DNA of 9,927 bases from JBDTNQ01 sp039933635 (GTDB lineage Bacteria > Acidobacteriota > Vicinamibacteria > Vicinamibacterales > SCN-69-37): NCBI GenBank assembly GCA_039933635.1, contig JBDTNQ010000131.1:1-9927 (forward strand). Direction: 5' to 3'. The notes below the pieces were generated by a model. That model was not told the DNA's origin and ran no database searches. It saw only the letters and a list, made by a program, of their open reading frames with translations. Shown here piece after piece: positions 1 to 6,963 of this stretch. The stretch's first letter is position 1, and each line of letters starts with the position of its first letter. The position numbers and the translations under genes were made by a program.

Positions 1-10
1 AAGGTCCGGG

Positions 11-61
11 GCTCCACGGAGAGTCAGCGCGTCACGCAGAGTCAGCGGCAGTCCGTGGAGC
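11..61. repeat. Inverted repeat at the 3' end of the glycosyltransferase-like gene (candidate terminator)
   Basis: A perfect 10-base inverted repeat, GCTCCACGGA at 11-20 and TCCGTGGAGC at 52-61, encloses a 31-base loop. Inside it lie two direct copies of AGAGTCAGCG (20-29 and 38-47) and a small nested palindrome, GCGT-C-ACGC, at 29-37. The right arm falls in the last codons of the minus-strand gene ending at 42, so its transcript could fold into a hairpin around the stop codon. There is no run of U after it and the loop is long, so intrinsic termination is only a possibility. It could also be a protein-binding repeat. The repeats are read directly; the role is inferred. Confidence 0.45.
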
Positions 62-1817
62 GCGACTCGTCCGTCCCCAGCATCCACAGCTCCGGCCAAA
101 CCTGGAGCGCGTGACCGAAGCCGCACAGGTCACGCTGCACGTTCGCCAGCGCCTCGTCGAGTGAGCAATGCTCGTATTCGACTGGCACACACAGGCGCTC
201 GGATGTGAGGCTCGTCAACACGGCCTGTTGATACCGGCGCATCGATTGGCGCCAGTGCGCCGGATAGTCAAAGCCACTACCCAGGGCGACTTCGGCCGCA
301 CGCAGGGTGCGGCATTTCGCCTCGACCAGACGATCCGCGAGCAGAGACCGAAAGAGGCCGCTCGGCAACGATCCGGCCGCGATCAGGATGTCACCGAGCG
401 CGCGCATCCGGACGCTGACGTCAACGCGCAGATCCTGTCGCATGCCAGGCTCCGCAAGCCATGCGATCACGTCGCTCATGCGGACGGAAGTCGCTGACGG
501 CATGTGCCGATCGGGAAATGCCGCTGGCCGACCCGAGTCGTGCACGATCCCGTACGGAATCTGCGCAATGAACGCGCTCGTGTCGCACATCCGCAACATG
601 CCGCCAAAGAGCCCATCCTCGTTCATCCCAACAGGAAGAAACGGAGGCACGAGACCAGCATTGTCAATGGCTGCACAGTAGGTCATGAACGAGGGTTCGT
701 CGCTCACCGTGTTCGTGGGCACGCCGCGAATGACTTCGCGACTGGTCAGCGCAGTTCGCAGAGCGCCATCGCTGGCCGACAAAAGCTCCCGCGCCGCGCC
801 GCGGCTGAAGAGGAGCGGATACGGACATGCGACGGCGCCATCGCCAGCTATTCCCGACCACGTCGCACGAACCCGCCATTCCGGCCGCGATCCGTCGACG
901 CCCGGCAGTATGTGCGCGCACACATCGTTCAGATCGCGTGATCGATCCGAGGCGTCTGCCAAGTCAGCCAGCGAATGGCCAAGGAGTGCCTCGTGTGCGG
1001 CAAGGAGATCGACGTCGACCGGACGCAGCGACTCGAGCACGTCTTCCCGTCGTTCGAACGGACGCGTCTGCCGGTGCTCGACGTGTCCGCTGAACGCCAT
1101 CCCCTCCGTGTCCTCGGACGTCCGCCACGGCCTGCACACCGTGTCATCGTCGACCGTCAGCAACGGCATTCCGGCGGTCAAGAGCAGCAGAAGATTCCGA
1201 TTACCGCCGGCCGCGTGTTGCGGCCCGGGGTCGGGCAGCAGCCAGGCGACCGCGCTCTCGGACAACCCGTGCGCGACGGCTCGGGCACGGATGTCACGGC
1301 GGAACTGCGATCCGACATACGTGATGCCGAGTTCCTTCGACGTGAGCTCCGACACCACCCGCTCGGTTTCAGCCTGACTCTCACGACCGCGCGATCCGTC
1401 CACGACGATGACGCGCGGGAAGCGGCGACGGTGGCGAAGGTGATCGCAGTACGAGGTCAGACAGCGGCGCAGCGTGGCGGGTCGATCCGCGGTCACCACC
1501 CCAACTGCACCTATGCTGGCCGGAGCGTCGATCGCTTCCGTCATTCGAATAGCGGGCGCCTCTACCGGAAGCAACAGGCCGAGGGCCACGAGTGTGCCGA
1601 TGGTGGACTCGGCCTCAGGGTCACTTTGCCGCAGTGAGGCGGCAACCACCCGCTGATGGTCCTCGAGCGTCCGTTCCGCCAGACATTGGGTCAGGGCCGA
1701 CGCCGCCAGGGCAGCCACCGGACGGCCGGAGGGCCACCGGTCCGACGTGAGAACGGCCAGGTTCCCGTCGACCGGGTGAACGCGGCAGGCCATCGCGCGA
1801 TAGAGCGGCGTATTCAT
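42..1817 (-). CDS. Glycosyltransferase family 2-like (GT-A fold) protein with an N-terminal PqqD/RRE-like domain
   Basis: Product of 591 residues; no signal peptide or clear membrane segment, so probably cytoplasmic. Residues about 103-230 look like the nucleotide-sugar half of a GT-A glycosyltransferase: an opening strand with TADRPATLRRCL (109-120), a second strand VIVVDGS (136-142), then GNRNLLLLL (205-213) leading to LLTVDDD (219-225), the expected metal-binding acidic motif. A later NEDGLFGG (399-406) and GIVHDSG (423-429) match the acidic and His-containing motifs seen near the acceptor site of such enzymes. Residues about 5-88, ending TLVALGLLLP, resemble the small winged-helix PqqD/RRE domain. 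The start ATG (1815-1817) is preceded by AGGGGAAG at 1821-1828 on this strand. It is divergent from the sigma-factor gene, separated by 87 bases. The fold is fairly secure; sugar and acceptor are unknown, and the N-terminal assignment is tentative. Confidence 0.72.
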   Translation of the reverse strand: MNTPLYRAMACRVHPVDGNLAVLTSDRWPSGRPVAALAASALTQCLAERTLEDHQRVVAASLRQSDPEAESTIGTLVALGLLLPVEAPAIRMTEAIDAPASIGAVGVVTADRPATLRRCLTSYCDHLRHRRRFPRVIVVDGSRGRESQAETERVVSELTSKELGITYVGSQFRRDIRARAVAHGLSESAVAWLLPDPGPQHAAGGNRNLLLLLTAGMPLLTVDDDTVCRPWRTSEDTEGMAFSGHVEHRQTRPFERREDVLESLRPVDVDLLAAHEALLGHSLADLADASDRSRDLNDVCAHILPGVDGSRPEWRVRATWSGIAGDGAVACPYPLLFSRGAARELLSASDGALRTALTSREVIRGVPTNTVSDEPSFMTYCAAIDNAGLVPPFLPVGMNEDGLFGGMLRMCDTSAFIAQIPYGIVHDSGRPAAFPDRHMPSATSVRMSDVIAWLAEPGMRQDLRVDVSVRMRALGDILIAAGSLPSGLFRSLLADRLVEAKCRTLRAAEVALGSGFDYPAHWRQSMRRYQQAVLTSLTSERLCVPVEYEHCSLDEALANVQRDLCGFGHALQVWPELWMLGTDESRSTDCR

Positions 1818-1845
1818 TGACTTCCCCTGCCCTTCCGGACAGAAT
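1817..1845 (+). promoter_or_regulatory. Candidate sigma-70-like promoter for the sigma factor operon
   Basis: TTGACT at 1817-1822 matches five of six -35 consensus bases. CAGAAT at 1840-1845 matches four of six -10 bases. The spacer is exactly 17 bases. Transcription would begin near 1852, about 50 bases before the GTG start at 1905. The element overlaps the start and ribosome binding site of the divergent gene, so the two transcripts could interfere. A short inverted repeat, CCGGA/TCCGG (1835-1839 and 1845-1849), covers the -10 region and could be an operator. No convincing minus-strand promoter was seen in 1818-1904. This is pattern matching only. Confidence 0.35.
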
Positions 1846-1904
1846 CCGGCCCGGGCTCATTCAGCACTCGCGCGCGTCCATGATCGCTGTCTCCCCGACC
1901 CCCT

Positions 1905-2729
1905 GTGCCCGACCACGCGCTTTATACCCAGCACCGAGCAACCCTCGATACGGTAATCGCGAGCGTCTGCCGTCGCAATCGCCTGTCTCCGGAGGACAGC
2001 GACGACTTCGGCAGTGACTTTCGCCTGAAGCTGCTCGAACAGGACTGCGCCGCCCTGGCCCGGTTCGAAGGCCGCAGCTCCCTTCATACTTACCTCGTCG
2101 TCGTCGCCACGCGTGCCCTGCAGGATTGGCGGAATGCCCGCTGGGGTAAGTGGCGTCCATCGGCCGAGGCTCAGCGGCTCGGGCCGGTCGCGCAGCGGCT
2201 CGAACGACTCATCATCCGCGACCAGCAGACGCTCGACGAAGCGCACGAGACCTTGCGCGTCAATTTCGGATTGACGACGTCCCGCGTGGAACTCGAGCAG
2301 ATGGCCGCGCGCCTGCCCACTCGACAGAGACGGACATTCGTGGGCGATGAAGCGCTCCAGGAACAGGAAACCACCGACACCCGGGCTGACAAACCGCTCC
2401 AGGCGATCCGGGCCGCGGAATCGGCTGGCGCGGCCGTCGCCTCGTTGAAGGCGGCCCTGGCGCGACTGCCGCCAACCGACCAACTCATCCTGAAAATGCG
2501 CTTTGAGAGCAACCTGTCAGTCGTGAACATCTCGCGCGCGCTCCACCTGGAGCAGAAGCCGCTGTACCGGCATATCGATCGGCTCCTGGCCCAGCTTCGC
2601 GGACTGATCGAAGAACAGGGATTGAGCGCCAGCACTGCCGCGGACGTCCTTGCCGGCGGCGGGTTCGAGTATCTCGGCACGGCGCCCCACGAGATCACGG
2701 GGTTTTCGGCCGGGGAAAGCACGCCATGA
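1905..2729 (+). CDS. ECF-like sigma-70 family RNA polymerase sigma factor with long linker
   Basis: Product of 274 residues that should direct RNA polymerase to a specific set of promoters. Region 2 spans roughly residues 11-80, with LSPEDSDDFGSDFRLKLL, then LARFEGRSSLHTYL and VATRALQDWRN, the classic core-binding and -10-recognition pattern. Region 4 spans about 181-236: LKAALARLPPTDQLILKMRF followed by a helix-turn-helix (VVNISRALHL ... LYRHIDRLLAQLR) for the -35 element. The linker is about 100 residues, longer than usual for ECF factors, and holds a segment DEAHETLRVNFGL ... ELEQMAARLP. A tail of about 38 residues follows region 4. The GTG start is chosen because the in-frame stop TGA at 1881-1883 leaves only CTG 1887 or GTG 1905; no strong ribosome binding site is visible. 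The stop overlaps the next small ORF (ATGA, 2726-2729), and the anti-sigma gene follows, so this is very likely its cognate sigma factor. Confidence 0.88.
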   Translation: MPDHALYTQHRATLDTVIASVCRRNRLSPEDSDDFGSDFRLKLLEQDCAALARFEGRSSLHTYLVVVATRALQDWRNARWGKWRPSAEAQRLGPVAQRLERLIIRDQQTLDEAHETLRVNFGLTTSRVELEQMAARLPTRQRRTFVGDEALQEQETTDTRADKPLQAIRAAESAGAAVASLKAALARLPPTDQLILKMRFESNLSVVNISRALHLEQKPLYRHIDRLLAQLRGLIEEQGLSASTAADVLAGGGFEYLGTAPHEITGFSAGESTP

Positions 2730-2827
2730 ACACGACGACGCGAGGCACCCCGGTTCGGAAATCGGACGAGCACGTCCGTCTAGTGGTTCAGTGGGGTCAC
2801 ACGTCCTTCGGAATGAGGGTTCGATGA
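2726..2827 (+). CDS. Candidate 33-residue peptide, coupled at both ends by ATGA overlaps
   Basis: An ATG at 2726 opens a 33-codon frame (MNTTTRGTPVRKSDEHVRLV, continuing to GMRVR) that stops at TGA 2825-2827. Its start overlaps the sigma factor stop as ATGA (2726-2729), and its stop overlaps the CHAT gene start as ATGA (2824-2827). A good ribosome binding site, GGGGAAAG (2712-2719), lies six bases before the ATG. About 69 percent of its codons end in G or C (22 of 32). The peptide is basic, with no signal peptide, membrane segment or motif that I recognise. It would fill the otherwise unexplained 94-base gap between the sigma and anti-sigma genes. It may act as a translational coupling leader, or as a small partner or substrate of the neighbouring CHAT peptidase. 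It could also be a chance frame; the double overlap plus the ribosome binding site argue for a real gene. Confidence 0.45.
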   Translation: MNTTTRGTPVRKSDEHVRLVVQWGHTSFGMRVR

Positions 2828-5800
2828 CACACGACCCCGGCAAGACGGATCAGTGTCCAGGTGACGAGACCATGGCCGCGTTTCTCGACAACCGTCTCGC
2901 GCCGGACGCGAGGAATCAGGTGATCGCGCATCTTGCCGGCTGCCAGTCCTGCTACGAGTTGCTGGCGGATGCGGCTCAGGTGCTCGGCAGCAGCAACCCG
3001 GGCGACGCGGCGTCAGGTCCGCATCGCCTGATCCCTGCTGTACCGCCCGCGCGGCGACGTTCCGCCGTCTTCTATGCGGTCGGCGCGGGACTGCTCGCCG
3101 CGGCCGCTGTGATCGCGACGGTTCTGCTGCCGCGAGGCGCGCGGACGGAGCAGCGACCGGAACTCGTCGAACTGGTCGCGGCCGCCGGCACCACCCGCTT
3201 CTCGGACGCACGTTTGACCGGCGGATTTCAGTGGGGCACCCCGGACAGCGCTTTCCGCGGCGGCACCTCGGTGAAGGCAAGCCCGGAAGTACAGATCGCC
3301 GCCGCGAAGCTCGACCAGGCGCTCGCACGGGACCGATCGGCCGCCAATCTCGCCGCGTACGGCACCTCTCGCCTGCCGTTGGGCGACGCGCGAGCCGCCG
3401 TTGCCTCGCTCGAAGAAGCGACGAGCCTGGCGCCAACGCACGCGGACTATTGGTCCGATCTGGCCGCCTCGTATCTGTCGCGATCCCAGGATCCCGGAAG
3501 CGAATCCGATCTGTTTCGCGCGCTCGAGGCCGCGGAAAAGTCTGTCGCGCTGTCGCCGACGATGCCCGAAGCCTGGTTCAATAAGGCGCTCGCGCTGGAG
3601 CGGCTGCACCTGACGTCTCAAGCCATCGACGCCTGGACCCGCTATCTCGCGCTCGATACCTCCTCGGACTGGCGGCAGGAAGCGACTCGGCGACTTGACG
3701 CGCTTCGCTCGCCACGACCGACCGGCCGCAACGGCGCGCCGACGAGCGAGCAGGTGCGGCAGGCCATCTTCGACACCAGTCTTCCGAAGTGGTCCACCGC
3801 GTCCGCGGCCGGCGTCGATGACTCCACAAGTTTCGACGCGCTGCAGGCCGCCGCGGATCGCCTGGGCGCGACGCCGCCCGATCCCTTCACGCGTGACATG
3901 GTGGCCGCCATCGCGCTCGCCCGCGGCTCTGCCGCACTTCGGGCTTCTTCCGCCTCGGGTCACGCCGCCTACTTGCGAGGCCAGGCCGCGTATGCGAGGG
4001 ACCAGTTCGACGATGCGACGTCGGCACTGTCCGTGGCACGTCGCGACCTCGAGCGCATCCGTAGCCCGTTGGTGTTGACCACGCGCTTCACGCAGGCGGT
4101 GATCGTTTTCCGGCGACGTGACAACGACGCATCGCACGATCTGCTGATCGCGCTCCGTCCGGAAGTGGCAAGCCACGGCTATCACTCGCTGCTCGGCAAG
4201 ATCGATTGGACGCTGGGCTTGCTCGACGCGCTCGGTGGACGTCGAAGAGAAGCGGGCCAACGGTACGAGTCGGCCGTTCGCGAATTCGCGGCCGCGAACG
4301 ACGATTCGAATGGGGCCATCGTTCAAGGACTGCTGGCCACGAACTACGACAATCTTGGCGACGCGGCCACGGCCTGGACGCTGCGGCTTCGCACGCTCGC
4401 GGGCTCTCCGCGCGCGGGGGACCTGTTGTCGATCAGCATCGCCGCATCGAAGCGTGGATGGCTGCGAACGGCCTTGGCCCTGGAACAGGCGGCCCTCGCC
4501 GCGGCCACGGCCGACGACAGCGCGCCGAACATCGCCGATGCCCTTCGCGTCGAAGCCGCCATTCGCGCGCAGTTTGGCGATCAGGCCAGCGTGCGCCATC
4601 TCGTCGCCTCCGCCAGGTCGCTCGTCGTCGCGCGCCAGGAGCCGGCGTGGGATCGGGTCAGGGCCGAAATCGGGCTCGCGGAGGCGCAGGTTGCTGACGA
4701 CACCCAGCTCGCTGCCGCGCTCGAGACCTCCGGGCGGTCGATCGAGTTCTTCTCGCGAACCGGCGCGGACGGACGTGTGCCCGAGCTGCGCCTCGTACGC
4801 GCACAGTTGCAGCGACGAGCCGGCGACCGCTCGGCCGCACGAGATGAGTTGCGTCGCGGGATGGCCGCGCTAGAAGAACAGCGACGCCATCTCGAAGTCG
4901 GTACGTTCCAGGCCACCTTCGAGAACGTGGAGCGCGGGCTCGTGAACGAGCTGGTCGCCCTGGTGGATTCCGATCAGGCGGCCAGGGCGGCGTTCGTGAC
5001 GGTTGACGATGGGCGTGGACGGGACGCGGAGCCGGGAGCGCTGGCGACATTCTCAATCGCGGACCTGCAGGCCGCGATGCCCCCGGGATTGGCGCTGGCC
5101 GAGTACGTCGTCACGCCGGAGTCCACGTACGTGTGGGTCATCTCGGCAAAACAGGACGGGTTTCGACGACTCGCGATCGGCATGGATTCGCTGGCCGCGC
5201 TTGTCACGGCTTCGGTGGCGCCGCGATCAGACGGAGCCGCGACGAGGAAGCTGGCGGCGACCCTCCTTACGCCCATTGCCGAGGTCGCCGGCGTATTCGA
5301 TCGTCTGGTCGTCGTGCCTGACGGACCACTGCACGGCCTGCCCTTCGCGCTGCTGCCAGGTGGCGACGGCGCGGTGCTGGTTGAGCGCGCCGCCATCACC
5401 GCCGCGCCGAGTGCGCGAAGCTGGCTGTCGGCCACACGGCGGCTCGCGGCCATTGGCGCTCGAACTCAATCGATCGTGGCCGTTGGCAATCCACTGCTGG
5501 ACAGTGCGCAGCATCCCGGTCTGCCCGCGCTGCCGGAAGCCGAAACCGAGGCAAACGAGACGACGACGCCGTACGCGGCGTCGCGAGTGGTCGCACGAGA
5601 GGAGGCCACACGAGCCGCGCTGGTGCGGGCGTTGCAGACCGCGGACATCCTGCACTTTGCCGGACACGCCGTTCAGAATCCGTCCGTGACCGACGCTTCA
5701 TATCTGGCGCTCGCGGGGCCGACCGCGGCACGCCTCACCGCCGCAGAGGTGCGCAAGCTGCCGCACGTGACGGCGCGTCTCGTGGTGCTCGCGGCTTGCG

Positions 5801-6084
5801 AGACCGCCTCAGACGATCGGACGCGGCAGGATACGCCGCTCAGTCTGGCGCGCGCGTTTTTCGCGGCGGGCGTACCGGACGTTATCGGCAATCTGTGGCC
5901 CGTGAGTGATCGCGCCTCACGAGCGCTGTTTCAGGTCTTTCATCGTGAGTTCGCGCGCACGGGCGACGCGGCGGGCGCGCTCCGCACCGCCCAGATCACG
6001 TTGGCACGGTCGACCGATCCCGCGCTGGCATCTCCGGCGGCGTGGGCCGGGTTCACGCTCATGGGTGGTACGTCACGCAATTGA
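2824..6084 (+). CDS. Transmembrane anti-sigma factor fused to TPR-like repeats and a CHAT cysteine-peptidase domain
   Basis: Product of 1086 residues. Residues 11-45 form a zinc-binding anti-sigma (zf-HC2) domain: C11, H36, C40 and C43 give the Hx3Cx2C signature (HLAGCQSC). Residues 81-103 are a membrane helix preceded by RRR, predicting the N-terminus inside and the rest outside. Residues about 155-290 contain TPR-like helices (e.g. AAVASLEEATSLAP, EAWFNKALALERL), and further helical repeats run to about 690. The CHAT domain occupies about 755-1083: VVVPDGPLHGLPFALLPG, then DILHFAGHA with catalytic H948, and VVLAACETA with catalytic C992, then GVPDVIGNLWPVSD. All expected active-site residues are present. 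The ATG at 2824 is preferred over in-frame 2650, which would overlap the sigma gene; GGAATGAGGG (2810-2819) is the ribosome binding site. The upstream sigma factor is the likely partner of the zinc finger. The peptidase substrate is unknown and could be this protein itself. Confidence 0.9.
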   Translation: MTHDPGKTDQCPGDETMAAFLDNRLAPDARNQVIAHLAGCQSCYELLADAAQVLGSSNPGDAASGPHRLIPAVPPARRRSAVFYAVGAGLLAAAAVIATVLLPRGARTEQRPELVELVAAAGTTRFSDARLTGGFQWGTPDSAFRGGTSVKASPEVQIAAAKLDQALARDRSAANLAAYGTSRLPLGDARAAVASLEEATSLAPTHADYWSDLAASYLSRSQDPGSESDLFRALEAAEKSVALSPTMPEAWFNKALALERLHLTSQAIDAWTRYLALDTSSDWRQEATRRLDALRSPRPTGRNGAPTSEQVRQAIFDTSLPKWSTASAAGVDDSTSFDALQAAADRLGATPPDPFTRDMVAAIALARGSAALRASSASGHAAYLRGQAAYARDQFDDATSALSVARRDLERIRSPLVLTTRFTQAVIVFRRRDNDASHDLLIALRPEVASHGYHSLLGKIDWTLGLLDALGGRRREAGQRYESAVREFAAANDDSNGAIVQGLLATNYDNLGDAATAWTLRLRTLAGSPRAGDLLSISIAASKRGWLRTALALEQAALAAATADDSAPNIADALRVEAAIRAQFGDQASVRHLVASARSLVVARQEPAWDRVRAEIGLAEAQVADDTQLAAALETSGRSIEFFSRTGADGRVPELRLVRAQLQRRAGDRSAARDELRRGMAALEEQRRHLEVGTFQATFENVERGLVNELVALVDSDQAARAAFVTVDDGRGRDAEPGALATFSIADLQAAMPPGLALAEYVVTPESTYVWVISAKQDGFRRLAIGMDSLAALVTASVAPRSDGAATRKLAATLLTPIAEVAGVFDRLVVVPDGPLHGLPFALLPGGDGAVLVERAAITAAPSARSWLSATRRLAAIGARTQSIVAVGNPLLDSAQHPGLPALPEAETEANETTTPYAASRVVAREEATRAALVRALQTADILHFAGHAVQNPSVTDASYLALAGPTAARLTAAEVRKLPHVTARLVVLAACETASDDRTRQDTPLSLARAFFAAGVPDVIGNLWPVSDRASRALFQVFHREFARTGDAAGALRTAQITLARSTDPALASPAAWAGFTLMGGTSRN

Positions 6085-6104
6085 ACTCTCGAGGGGGTGG
6101 GTGC

Positions 6105-6920
6105 ATGGGAGATGTCACGGTCAATATTCACATCGCGGGGTCAGAGGTCGACGTTCTTCAGTACAAGAGTTCCTCGGGAAAGCGCGCCGACTCCAAGATG
6201 ACCGTGGAGTTCCGGGGACTGTGCGCGTTCATCGAACGCCCGAAAGAAAAGCGGTACGAGGTGTACTTCCCGACCGGCCTCTTCGACACCGACAAGCCCT
6301 GCGACGCGGAGAGGGTCCGACATCTCACGGCGCTGGCGATCCCAACGATGGCGGTCAATCCCGACAAGAGCGCGCATCCATTACAGGTGGTCACGGTGGA
6401 CGGAAGGGAGATTGGCATCTGGCTCATATCCGACGAGCTGGTGACGTTCTCGACCGCCGGCACCGAACTGCCCACCTGGGACACAACTGACGTCTTCGAC
6501 CTGTACGACCTGCACAAGCAGCGCGTGAAGCCGAAAGGCAGGATCGATCAAGACTTCCGGTACGGCGTTCTGTTTGTGTCGGGCGGCACCCTGACCTCAC
6601 ACGACATCCACATGTTCAAGTACACGCAGGACAACACCGAACATGAAAAGTCGGCGGCGACGAATATCGTCTGGTCCCTGCCTTCAGAAGCGCCCCCGAC
6701 GATCAGGTTCGATGGCAAGCCGAAGATCGTGCTGAGGGAAGCCACCACGATTACGGTGACGAACGTGTCGCCCGCGGGTGCCGGCATGCAGCATTTCGCC
6801 TACTACTACACGCTGATTGACTCCAACATCGAGTGTCAGGATCGCGTGGTGATCGACCCTCACGACGTCAATCGCAGCGAGAACACCTACGGCTGCACGC
6901 CGCCGACCACCGGGTCGTAG
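6105..6920 (+). CDS. Unknown protein of the CHAT/anti-sigma operon
   Basis: Product of 271 residues that I do not recognise. It starts 20 bases after the CHAT gene stop, with a strong ribosome binding site (GAGGGGGTGG, 6091-6100). An in-frame ATG at 6042 is rejected because it lies inside the CHAT gene. No signal peptide or membrane segment is seen, so it is probably cytoplasmic. The N-terminal 30 residues look partly disordered (KSSSGKRADSK). The first half has strand-like segments around MTVEFRGLCAFI (32-43) and VVTVDGREIGIWLISDELVTF (a core at 95-115). The C-terminal part (about 198-255) looks like a beta sandwich (VLREATTITVTNVS ... FAYYYTLI ... VVIDPHDVN). Four cysteines are at 40, 66, 244 and 264. 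Position suggests a partner, substrate or effector of the CHAT protein, which is inference only. One 60-base stretch near 6601-6660 is about 52 percent GC, lower than the neighbours, but other parts are not. Confidence 0.8.
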   Translation: MGDVTVNIHIAGSEVDVLQYKSSSGKRADSKMTVEFRGLCAFIERPKEKRYEVYFPTGLFDTDKPCDAERVRHLTALAIPTMAVNPDKSAHPLQVVTVDGREIGIWLISDELVTFSTAGTELPTWDTTDVFDLYDLHKQRVKPKGRIDQDFRYGVLFVSGGTLTSHDIHMFKYTQDNTEHEKSAATNIVWSLPSEAPPTIRFDGKPKIVLREATTITVTNVSPAGAGMQHFAYYYTLIDSNIECQDRVVIDPHDVNRSENTYGCTPPTTGS

Positions 6921-6931
6921 GCATCGGTAGT

Positions 6932-6963
6932 CCATGGAGCCCCGGAAGATCGGGGTTCCATGG
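6932..6963 (+). terminator. Strong hairpin after the CHAT operon, probable transcription terminator
   Basis: CCATGGAGCCCCG (6932-6944) and CGGGGTTCCATGG (6951-6963) pair over 13 positions, with twelve Watson-Crick pairs and one G-U pair, around the six-base loop GAAGAT. The hairpin starts 11 bases after the stop codon at 6918-6920. No U-run follows, so it may stop transcription without a classical tail, protect the 3' end of the mRNA, or attenuate readthrough into the methyltransferase gene. Confidence 0.65.

Noticed and set aside
685..1637. Plus-strand frames of 220-230 codons opposite the glycosyltransferase gene
   Set aside because: Their composition (Arg/Ser/Pro-rich) and lack of motifs fit GC-driven shadows. 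The minus frame has clear GT-A motifs.
2650..2823. Longer start for the CHAT protein at 2650
   Set aside because: It would overlap the sigma gene by 80 bases, add an Arg-rich stretch with no zinc-finger relevance, and ignore the ATG at 2824 with its ribosome binding site.
3013..4599. 528-codon open frame antisense to the CHAT gene
   Set aside because: It is Arg/Gly-rich with no recognisable domain, and lies opposite a well-supported coding frame. High GC content readily leaves long antisense frames free of stops.
6105..6920. Bacterial gasdermin beside a CHAT protease
   Set aside because: The length is right, but there is no N-terminal cysteine for lipidation and I see no gasdermin-like sequence pattern. 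Structure prediction could reopen this.
1905..6920. Type III-E CRISPR (Craspase) locus
   Set aside because: TPR-CHAT plus sigma is reminiscent, but there is no repeat array, no Cas7-11/gRAMP and no Csx30-like gene, and the CHAT protein is a membrane anti-sigma fusion.
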